A stretch of 64,000 nucleotides of DNA. Origin: Balaenoptera acutorostrata (Eukaryota > Chordata > Mammalia > Artiodactyla > Balaenopteridae). This document shows positions 34,201-46,200 of this stretch, in pieces; position 1 is the stretch's first letter; each line of letters opens with the position of its first letter. The DNA lies in contig NC_080075.1 in NCBI RefSeq assembly GCF_949987535.1, forward strand, positions 38,872,269 through 38,936,268. Reading direction: 5' to 3'. Position numbers and translations under genes: made by a program. Below the pieces are notes generated by a model, which saw nothing but the letters and a program-made list of their open reading frames with translations, was not told where the DNA came from and did not search any database.

Positions 34201-37200
34201 ATTTATCCTTTTGGCCAATGCAGTACAATTAAGAGTTCAGAAATAAACCCATACATTTATGGTTAAACTGATTTTCAACAAGAGGGAAATGGGGCAAGAA
34301 CAGTCTTTTCAACAACCAGTGCTGGTACAACTGGATATCCACGTGCAAAAGAATGAAGTTGGACCCCTACCTTACACCATATTCAAAAATTAATTCAAAA
34401 TACATCAAAGGTCTAAATATAAGAGTTGAAACTTTAAAACTCTTAAAAGAAAACCTAGGTGTAACCCTTCCTGACCTTGAAGTAGGCAATGGTTTCTTAC
34501 ATATGACACCTAAGGCACAAGCAATGAAATATATATATGTACATATTTATGTACACATATATGTATATCTATATATAGATATATATACACATATACGCAT
34601 ATATATAGGGCTTCATCAAAATTAAGAAATGTTTGTGTTTCACAGGACACTACCAAGAAAGTGAAAAAACAGCCTGCAGAATGAGATAAAATATTTGCAA
34701 ATCCTGTGTCTGATAAAGGTCTAGTATGCAGAATATGTAAAGAGTTCTTAACAACAACAACAACTTCCCTAAAGAAGAGATACAACTGGTCAATAAGCAC
34801 CTGAAAAACTGCTCAATATCACTGGCCATCAGGGAAATGTAAACCAAAATGACAATGAGATATCACTTCATACCCATTGGGTTGACTATAATCAAAAGAC
34901 AGTAACAAGCCTGGTGAGAATGTGGCGACATTGGAACCCTCAAACTTTATTGGTGGAAATGCAAAATGGGGCCACTGCTTTGGAAAACAGTTTGGTAGTT
35001 CTTCAAAAAATTAAACATAGTGTTACCATATGACCCAGAAGTTCCACTCCCAAGAAAATTGAAAGCATTTGTTCACACAAAAACTTGTACATGAATGTTC
35101 ATGGCAGCATTACTCATAACAGTCAAAAAGTGAAAACAACCCAAATGTCCATTAATTGATTAATGGGATAAGCAAAATGTGGTATAGCCACACAATGGAA
35201 TATTATGCAGCCATAAAAAGGAATAGAAAGTGCCAATACATGCAACAACTTGGCTGAGCCTGAAAACATTATGCTAAGTGAAAGAAGCCAGACATAAAAG
35301 GCTATATAATGTATTATTCTGTTAGTATGAAATAACCAGAATATGCAAATCCATAGAGATAGAAGGCAGATTAATAGCTGCCAGGGGCTGGGAAAACTGG
35401 CATACAGGGAGTGACTGCTAATGGGTACGGGGTTTCTTTCAGGGATGATAGAAATCTTCTGGAATTAGATAGTGATGTTCTGGAATTAGATAGTAATGTT
35501 CTGGAATTAGCAGTAATGGTTGTACAACCTTGTGAATATACTAAAAGCCACTGAATTGTACACTTGACAAGGGTGAATTTCATGGCATGTGAATTATATC
35601 TCAATTAAAAGGTCAAAAAAAAGAAAAGAAAAAACCATGCATGCCTTTTGGCAACTGGTCCTCTGGCCTGTATAATCTTCAGTTGGAGGTCTGTGCCTAC
35701 TAACTAGCTGGCTACCCACTGATTAAGATTAGGAAGTAATTTTTCTCTGTATTAGAAAAGGTAAGCAAGAAGATGGAGCTATTTTAAAACTGAGAACTTG
35801 CATTTCTTTAAAATAAGAAGTCACTTTCACAACCTATGTTTAGAAAGTGAAGAGCACACGTACTTTCTCTTACATACGCAAAGGCATTTGGAAGAGTATG
35901 GGATGTTGTTTGCTACATGGCAAATTTCCTCTACCTAGACCACTGTTTCTTAACCTTTTCTTACCCCACAGTTCTTCAGTGCTTTTTCACTCTATCTTCT
36001 GTGTATTGACAAAAGCCAAGATTTTGCTGATGTGTACACTTTAAATTTTATTTTATTCAAAAACAAAAACAAAAAATGAAGCAAAACCGAAAAACAACAA
36101 AGATGCTTAAAATTCCTTTGGAATTATGCCACCCTGCCTTTCTCTTCCCTGTACAACTGAGAATCACTCATGGGGGCATTTTACAGTATTACCTTCTAAT
36201 TATAAGACTTGTGAATATTTGCACTTCTCACCACTTTCAAATAGTTAATTCCTCCAAAGAGAAAACACAAAGTTGACAACATGTTTTCTTTGCAATTTAT
36301 TTTGTTTTAAATGTGAAGCTGGACAGGTACCAGAGACTAATTCAATACAGTTACAACACTGACCCCAGGATACACACTATAGTTTCAGTTCATTCCAGAA
36401 TAGTACAGAATAAGAGAAAAAATGAAAATAACTTAAAGTGGTAGGAGTTCGAAGAGTGCCCTAGTGTACAGAATGTTTTAAGGGTGAGTTGAAAAGTTAG
36501 GAGAGCAAGCAAGTTAACAATGTGGCTTAGAGCTCCTCCTACTGGCACAAAGAATGAATTCTCACCACCGGGACTTTCAACACTACTACAGTTCACTCAG
36601 TGAGACTGCAGAGGGAAAAAGGTGAGGAAACACTAGGACTGTCCTTAGAAACGGTTGTCCAAAAAGTAGCAGGAGAAAGCCCAAATGATAAAAGCATCAG
36701 TTTTTTGTTTGTCTGTTTTAAAAGCCATTAGCTTTTGGTTAACATATATAGAAAAAATGGATGAGAAATTTGTATAAGGAGAACATTAATTTGAAAATAT
36801 GATTTATTTGGAAAGAGAAACTAGAAAGCAAGCAAAAAATCCACACTAGCTTCATTTACAAGCAAGTTCACTTAATAGGAGGCTTTAACAGTGCCAGGTA
36901 GTGTTACTACAAAGAAATAGGGGTGATAAGAACAAGGGAGAGAATCTGTGGCTAAACAAGAACGTGCAGACTACAAATCCATTCCCGGGAAAAGTTCAGG
37001 GTAGCCTTAATTATAAAACAAATAATAATGGATTTTCATGATTATAAATATTAATTGTATTAGTAATAATAAATATCTGTTGAATAGATACTTAGGCACA
37101 CAACGCAGTTTTAAAGGTGATGTGATAATTCAAGCCAAAGTTTTAAGACAGGTAAGCATTTATTATTTGCAAGGAAAACACGGCTTTATTAAATGGATGT

Positions 37201-40200
37201 TTTTCTACAGAAGAATTGATTTAAAAGATAAATCTGAATTTGATGTGTGAGTGGAATGTATTTAAACAGGGGAAAGAGCTATAATATCTCTGCCTAACTG
37301 GGCAAAAACAGGTAAATATTTTCACTTTAAAGTGCTGATGAATCATAGATTTGGTACAGCAGAGTTGGTATGCCAATCAACCAGTATTTGGTCCTGCAGT
37401 AGTGATTTCCTGGTTCATAATGATTACCTTCTTATTAGAAACTGCCTTATTCTTATGGCTAACATGGCAAAGCAATGGATTATTCCAGTGCTTAATTATG
37501 TAAAACAAAAGGTTTCCTGAATCCTGCACACAACGCCCACATGACATTCCTGTATCTGAGATAACTGCTTTTCTAAAGGCCCTGCCCCTGAGGGGCTCCC
37601 AGAAAGCTTGTTAAAAGCAAGGCTTCACGACCCAAATCAGAGGTGCTACACATCAGCGAAAACTCAGAAAATAAAACAGTGGCCATTCCCTACTCTCTCT
37701 TAGCCCAGAGGTGAAAGGATCAGCCTAGGTGACTCTGGGAGTGTGAAACTGGGTTCCCAAAGATGATCATCTCAGTAGTTATGAAAGAAAAGGGGGAGCA
37801 TTTCTGTAATGGCTTTATGATCTCCATTCTTTTATCAGATTCTGCTCTACAAAGTTGGGTGTAGGGGTAGGGAAGGAGAGAAAACATCTGTCAGCCCTTT
37901 CCAGTCTCTCATGAAATAGCTCCGCTCTAGTAAATCCATAATTAAACATAATTTGATACTATTTTCTGGAATTAGGCATCTATTGGTTTTATAAATGTAA
38001 AGTGAATTTTAATATAATATATTGAAATACTGCCAACTTATGTGCTTTCCCATCTGGGCTACTTTAACACAGAATTCAAAATTAGGGTGTAATGAGCACT
38101 AGCTTTTACCTGGTAGATGTGCTTGTCTTCTCTACTGTGGACATGAGTCTCGCAAATGCATCAGTCACTTTGAGGCTTGAGGTGGAGATTTCCAGCTTAG
38201 AAGTTGTTAACTCATACAACTCTGGATCCACACCTTATAGTATAAAATGATAGTCAGTGAGGGCACGCTGCAATGGGTACTCAGCCACAATCCAAGATGC
38301 AAAAGGCAATTACTCTGTAAACATCTGAGTCTTTATAAGCACAACACATCATTAGAACACTGTAATATTGCATTTATTTTTTAAATTATAAATTCCACTC
38401 TTCAGAGTTTTTATAAAGTAGGAAAATACTCTTAAAATTCCACTTTGGTGTAAATATAGCCTTAATTAATCTAACGTTTATGTATAAGATACCATCAAAA
38501 TACTTCTCAAAAATTCTATCTGCTATAGAAAACTCCCTAAATTTTGTATTTGTGATATGAAGGTTATCAATGCTTTATAAATAGAATGCACATGATTTGT
38601 TACATAATATGACACTTCAATTTTTAAATTGACTGATTTAACCTCATTTTTTGAACCTCCCTTTTCCCTTACCTCCCTGACCATTTGTCCTCCATTATTT
38701 TCGTCCATACCCCCAAATTTGTAAGTTAATATAAAGTCTCAGATACAGTAAATGATTTGGTTTAAATATATTCTGACTATCTGAGGACATGAAATACTAC
38801 CCAAAGTATCAAACTATTACTAAAGAAAAGTTATATACCACACTGTTCTTTCTTCAGGTAAGAAGTGGGGAGGGTAAAATATTTTCAGAAAAAGTGAAAA
38901 AAAGCACTACTTTTGAACAAAATGAAAACTGTCTCAAGGGTTATACTTCTATTGTCTCATAGCTGAACCTAGTGGCTAACAGTTCAAATATCTTGTTAGA
39001 AAAATTCAAAACAAAGCTGAGTTAGAGGATTAGATTTATTGTAAAATCTATTAAAATCCTTCCCATCTGACTTCATTAAAATATACATACATATTTAAAA
39101 ACTTCCCTTGAACATTAATTTATATCAAATATGATGACTACAAAAAACAAGGAACAATTAAATATTTTCAACTCAAGCTAAGCTTTGGAAAATAAAGATA
39201 ATCAGATAAAAAATTTTTAATCCTACACTCTCTTTGGTTTTAGCAAATTCAGTAGTTTCAGGGTATAATAGAAAAGCAGACTGTAAGTACAAATGTCTTA
39301 CAGCTTCATCAATTTCTACTTATTATTTCTAAAAACGCCCTAAGATCTGTAGATAAAATTGTATATACATGTACCATATCGATATTAACAAACAAGTTTC
39401 CTCCTTTAGGATATTTCTAGGTTAAGAAAAAAAAATCAGGAACTGCCTTCTATTAACCAACTTTGTAGCTGACTAGCAGATGTAAACACAGATCTCAGAT
39501 GTTTACAGAAATCATACTAGCAAAAGCGGCTTCCACAGTTACCATGTCCAACAAGGGAGGAAGGCTATAGAAAATGTTTGTTGACTCTCCCAAGTTTTTA
39601 GTATTTCATTAAGGTACAGTTTCAAAATATAATTTAAAAGGCCCTCTCTTTGTATTTCTATAATAAGTATTAAGGTTGCAATTAAAATGTAAAAATTTAC
39701 AGATGCCTGTAAAGGGACCAGATGTACCCAAAGCACCTCCTTCCTCCACTATGAAAGGTTAGATTTCAAGTAACCACAAAATTTAAGCAGATGGTGAATG
39801 CACAATGCAGAGTAAACAATTGCATTCTGACTGGCAACAGAAAAGTGCTAGTAAAAATTTAGTTGGGTTTATACAATACTGACAACTTGGCTGTCAAACA
39901 GTGAAGTGGGAGATTTAAAAAAAAACCCTTCAACCTCCTCCAACCTCCCAAAACCATTATCACCAAAAAAAGTACTATGGCTATATTTTATACTTTTCAA
40001 AAACAAGACAAATATTTACTCTACACAAAAAACTGGAGAGTAATTTTTTTAATGGAAGAGTTTTTTTTTTTTTAACAGAACCTTAATGAGGCATAGTTTA
40101 GTTACATAAATAAAGCTAGCCAACCAAGTTCTATGCCAACCTCCTAAGTCTCAAACACAAAATAATTAAATAACCGCAAGCTAAGACAAAATGACTTTCC

Positions 40201-43200
40201 CAGAAACAAGTCAGAAAAAGTGCAAGCAAGTGGTGAAATGGAATACTCAGGAAAGTGTTGACACCTGTAGCTTGATGGTAAGTTTTAACAAAACCCAATA
40301 GCAATAAAACAAGCAAAAGCAAATTTATAGTAATCAGGTTTACACAGCAGCTAGAGTATATTAATGAAAATATGGAAGGAAAATATTTAAAAGGTTCCAA
40401 AGTAATGAGGACCGCCATTGACCATGCTAATTTCATTTCCATTACAGCTCTAAGCTTCTGAAACTGCTTGCTCTTCTCAAAGCTGTGTATGTATACTGAG
40501 CCTGGTTTATCAGGTCATTTCTGTACTTCTTTATACGGTCAGATGATTTGTGCTCTTATGGGTGACTTTTAACTGAGTTTGAAATGTAACCAAAAATTAA
40601 ATTTAAACCAGACACCCAAAAATAGTGACCTCATTTAAATTATGATACAGTCCATGACAAAACAAAGCTGAGAGCAAATTAAAAATAGGAGCTTGGTAAT
40701 TCATTCTTGGGATTACAGTAATAAGGAAACTGATACACAAGTTTTTGGGTTTCTTCCCCCCATTAAGTATTAAAAACTAATTAGCTCACCCAGGTCATTC
40801 CATAGCTCACATGTATTTAGAAGTAATTTAAATAGTGAAATATCATTTTGAAGTCAAAACCAGACACATTAGTTTTTCATATGCTTGTAAAATCTTGGAA
40901 ACAATGAAAATGATAACCAGGGGATTAGATATGCGGAATCCAGTCATTCTACAAAACGGCCTTGGAATGTCTTTATAGCACAATCAGATTTCCATAACCA
41001 GCTCTTGGAGAAGGGCATTCTGGGTCCCAGGTTCACCCTTAGCTGATTGTCTTAGTCTCCCCCATTTCCCATCATGGCTCCTAAATTGCTAGAAGTGGGT
41101 GGCAGGGTTATCTAGCTGAACAAAACCAGCAGATTCTCAGGAACCAGGCTGGCTGTCTAACTGATCCTAGTGGAGACTGAGAGGGACCCTCCCTATGCAT
41201 TCTGGGCATTGGCATCTACATAGCACCTCAACAGCCGTCTGGTATCAATGGGCATGATTACCAGATCACAAGTTGGGATGACAGGGAGTCATTAAAATCA
41301 TATTAAATAAAATGTAAACATAAAAATGCCATTATATTTTAATCGTTTATTCAGTTAGAAAGTACATTAGGCCTTTGGTCAATGAACTGAACTTTTGCCA
41401 TTTGGCTGAACATTAATTTAACAGGCACTCCAGTAAGTTTTAATTTCTAGCTTTTAGTATCTCATAGCAATTATTTTCTATTATTACCTTTAACATTTTT
41501 TTTTTCTCCATGGAAAACAGTAAACTTTCTATTCAAGAGCTACATAAAAACAGTAATAATTCTACGTGGGACTATATAACTAAGTGTTAGACTCCAACAT
41601 TTTGGAACCTAATTATACATTTAGCAGCACTAATGAACAACTAATTGAATGCTAGAATTTGTAAAAGGTTCTATTATCACGGACACTATAATGTAAAGTC
41701 ATCTTTGTGTACTAAAATATTCTTATATCTCTAAATTTGTATTTTTTCAAATGGCTTTGTAGAATATGCTTTAAAAAATAAGCATATAAAATATCACATT
41801 TTCTATTTACAGGGGGAAAAAAAACCTCTGCCTTTAACTGTGTAAGGACATTAGGGCTGTTTTATATCTAGAAACTACTTTCAGCTCTGAATATCACACT
41901 CTGACAAAGCTTTCCTTAAAATACATTTCACATAAGTCATTTGTTTTAGTTATACTACTAGAAAATAACAGTAGATAGATGAAAGAAAAGTAGTAGACAT
42001 TATAGAGAATACAATCTACTTGTTTCCTTGTTTATAGGAAAGTCAAGTGATGTGGTCATGCTTTTAGTAAATAAACTAGAATTATGGTTTTAACACTCTG
42101 CTGACCTGGGATTGTGGTGCTGCTGCTAGAGCTACTGTCATCCACGGGCCCAAAGAAATCAAGGTTCAGAAGAGTGGAACCTCCACTAGCTTGAAATTCA
42201 GTGACCGTGTTGGTAGGCAGCCACACAGAAGGTAAGCCAAGGGAGGAGGGGTTATGTGTAAAAAGGGGTAAGACACACACTTGAACATGCAGGTTATAAT
42301 TAGTAGTCATTACATATTTTAAAATCAACATTAAAACAATGTGTACAGTATTAGTTTTTCACTGCTAAAAGGACATTTCTAAAGTAACAATTTAATTCAA
42401 TGTACATTTTCTCATGTACAATGTAAATAATTTGACACTTAGTAAGGTTTTAGTTAGGAGTTCGGTTCTTTCAATCGAAACTCGAAGCCATACCAGAAAG
42501 ACCAAGGGGAAAGTGTACCCGTTAAAGGGAAACAATACTTTAATCTCAACCCAACATTAAATCACTGTACATGCCCAAATAAATCTTTTATGTTAGTAGT
42601 TTGGTTTCTAATTAATGCTTTTTAAAAGTGACAAAGTTGTCAGTTTCAGGACAGGCACCAATACATTAACTTAGCTTAAAATAAAATAACGTAATAAGGA
42701 ATGTCATAACTGCCCTACCCTGATGTGCAACCTCAAGCTGTACTGTTCCCCTTTAACTCTGAAACAGTAATCAGAAATAGTATACATTTTTAAAGAAGTT
42801 GTTTGTTAATAAAAAGCATGATGATTTGACTGAATAAGACACCAGACAACAGCAGAAGGTGCATCCAGGCTTTCCTTCAGCACGGATGTTCAATTGGATG
42901 CTTTCCAGATATCCTGGGATCCCCCACTCTAAGGTAAAGCTGATAGAATAACAGGTGTTTTAGACCACGGCTCAAACAACTTATGAAGTATAAGGAGTAA
43001 GAGTAATTATACCTTAGAGTCCAATTAAAACTTGTGATGTCAACACACAGGAAAACTAGCATTTTGTATTATTTAAAAACCCCACCTTATTGGATTAAGT
43101 TAATCCTTTTTCAGGATTTTCTTTTAAAGCCATAAGTGAAACCAATTATTTCTGGAACTACCTACTAGTATTTTGAGGTAAGTTTTAGAAAAGGATCATG

Positions 43201-46200
43201 AAAATCATTCGTTTTTCATTTGCACATAAGTGCGCTACAAAATATTATTAAATCTGAAAACTACTTTGAGTCAATAAATATGGATCTATTTGCACATTGT
43301 TTTCGGTTAAATAATTGTGCTTTGTGCTTTAAAGCAGCCTCTACACACAAGACTTTGCATCCAAGAAAATTCCATAAACTAAAACTACAGAAAAAATTTT
43401 CAAGTAAATTGGTCTTACCTAAAATATCATTTAAACTGCCTAGATATTTGTGAAAAATAAAGAAGCTTGTTTTTGACTTGCGATAAAGAAACTAAAATTT
43501 TATCTGGCTACTACTACCTATATATGGACATTAATACTGTTAATAATAGTAACAGCTGGTTTCTTGAGCAATCACTATTCAGAAAGAAAGCCTGAATTTC
43601 CAAAGATAAGAAGTTATGTTCAAACAAAAAAGGAAGTCAGCAGAGAGAAGTCTGTCTGAACTTTGTAGCTTTCTTAACTCTAGCTCTGGTGCTAGAGGCT
43701 CTACGGAGAGACGTACCATCTAAAGGGTTAGTAAGGCCACTGCTACTCCAGTCAAACTGGACGGGTGGTAGAGACTCCTAGAGTTGAAAACCAAAAAATC
43801 AAAATTAATCAGTACAGGTTGTAGCAACATAAAGAATCCTTAAAAATAAAACGAAACACTATTATAGCAAGATCATTAGGCAATAAGATACCTAAAGACA
43901 AAACTGGGATAATTTACAATTTCAGAAGGTTATCTACAAATATTAACACAAACTGAAATTGCAAAATTTATAAACAGTACAGCTTGTTGACATTAAAAAT
44001 GTTGTACCTGAGAAATGGAATTATCTTTACATTTTCAAACAGAAATTTATGGACTGATCCTATGTCAAGATTTCAATCTATTCTCAAATCATGATTTAAA
44101 CTACTGGCTTGATTACAATAAAAATATTTAAAAACATCACTGATTTTTTTTCACTAAAGAGTTATCCACTTTATTTTAAATGACTATCCACTTAAAATTT
44201 CTTAATAGATGATATAATGCAATAGAGAAGGTACCACTGAAAGTGAGGCAATTTGGGTTATTAAAGACTAAGTTAACTAGTTGTATAAACATGTATGGTT
44301 AATTTAGTTGGTTTCCTTATATATAAAAATTTTTTTAAAATTAATCATCTTCTTTAATTTAGAAATTACTTACAATCAGTATTAGAATTTAATTTTTAAA
44401 ATAATGTACTGAAAAGTATACTCAGAACTCATTTGAGTATTCTAGGTTTTAAAATTCTGTTAACTACTGAACACATAAAGATAAAATGAGCAAATGATAC
44501 ATAGAAGATGGAAGGTAGTACAAAACATTTAAAAATGATCACTGCTTTATTTTAAGAATATTCTTGACAAGAAAAAAAATGCCTTTTTTTCATTTTCTTC
44601 TTTTATTTTGAGGGTGGTGTTGGCAACAATTATTGAAATAACCTGTGTTTTATTAGACTCTTACTATCAACATGTTGCCATCTTTTTTTTTTTCTGTATT
44701 GCTCACCACCATGCTTTACTGTAAGGTAGGCACTTATTAAAACTTTATAATCGGGGCTTCCCTGGTGGTGCAGTGGTTAGGAACCTGCCTGCCAATGCAG
44801 GGGACACGGGTTCGAGCCCTGGCCCGGGAGGATCCCACATGCCACAGAGCAACACGCACACCTCAGCAATGAGTAGCCCCTGCTCACCGCAACGAGAGAG
44901 AGCCCGCGCACAGCAACAAAGACCCAACACAGCCAAAAATAAATGAATAAAATAATAAATTAAAAAAAAAACAACTTTATAATCATTTTTTCTGTGTAGA
45001 CAAAGACATTGTTCCCTGTAGGAAGGGAATATGAATTGGCTATTTTTGAAAGTCCAATCCCATGACATTATAATACAATTGCTTTGATAACCAATTATAG
45101 GAATGTTACTATAAGCACTTAGTCTCCCCCATATAAGTCGGGCCTGGAGGTGGAGGGGCTAGGTATAAACAAAATAAAACACTAACATTAGTGGTTGCCA
45201 GGGGTGAGAGAGAGTTGTGGGAGCTGGAGTGGGGTGGGGCGGGGGCTTGGCTGTGGCAATGGAAGAAATGCTGTATGCTGACTGTGGAGGTGGTCACATG
45301 GAAAGATGACATAGAACTACACACACATATTGCACAAATGTCAGATTCTTGGTTTTGATCTTGTACTATGATTATGTAAGATGTAATCACGGGGAAAACT
45401 GGTGAAGACACAAGGCACCTCTTCTATACTACCTTTGGAACTTCCTGTGAATCTATAATTATTTCAAATAAAATTTTAAAAAATCCTGGTAAAAATCTAG
45501 TTTATAACCTACCTGCAAGACCGATAAATAACATTTAGAAAAGATCTTCTTTAGCTGATCTCAAAAACAAACAAAAAGCTCTAGGCATTCCAACAGATTC
45601 AACTTATATTATTCTGCTTCTAGATCAGAAACACCTTTAGAACTATTCAACACTGACTGGATGGACCAAACCCAGATTTACATAATAACAAAGTTTCTGG
45701 GTAAATGGAGCAAAGGTCTTTCATTAACATGTTTTACCTAAATGAAGTCAAGTAGCTGGATGTTTTGAAATATTTCAGTGATTTTCTGGAATTTTAGCTT
45801 CTCACAGAGGCTTATGGCCTTTTGAAGACACAGCCAATATTGTAATAATGAGGTGCTAAATCATGAATCAAAATTCAGTGGAAAAGAGATAGATGAAAAA
45901 CAGATACCTAAATAATTATAGGCTAACTAACGGCACAGACAAGTAGGCAACTTAAAGAGAAAGCACTGGAATGAAACATTTTCAAACAACTTTAAGTAAT
46001 GCGGCATGAATGATTACTGCAGAGACAAAAGAAAGGAGACAAGGTCATAATAAAAAGAGGGGGAAAGAAAAGACTAGAGACAGGAGACTCTGGTTCTAGT
46101 CCTAGCTATAGCACTGATGTGTGCTTTTGGGTAAATCACTTAGTCTTTCCTAATATGTTTTCTAAGTGTAAAAAGAGAGTACAGTGTTAGATAGTCATTT

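Larger units (their letters stand above)
34210..35630 (+). mobile_element. L1 LINE, 5'-truncated, antisense to AFTPH
   Basis: ORF2 end in sense: TTCAACAACCAGTGCTGGTA, AAACCTAGGTGTAACCCTTC, then GGAATATTATGCAGCCATAA and a 3' end with TACACTTGACAAGGGTGAAT and AATTAAAAGGTCAAAAAAAA. Frames are broken. It contains an AT microsatellite and a short tandem repeat. Confidence 0.88.
31243..38109 (-). other. AFTPH: AFTPH intron G-H (6.9 kb)
   Basis: GTAAAA donor and CAACAG acceptor in mRNA sense. It holds two CHR-type SINEs, an L1 fragment and AT-rich unique DNA. No exon-like minus-strand frame with splice sites is seen inside. Confidence 0.85.
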
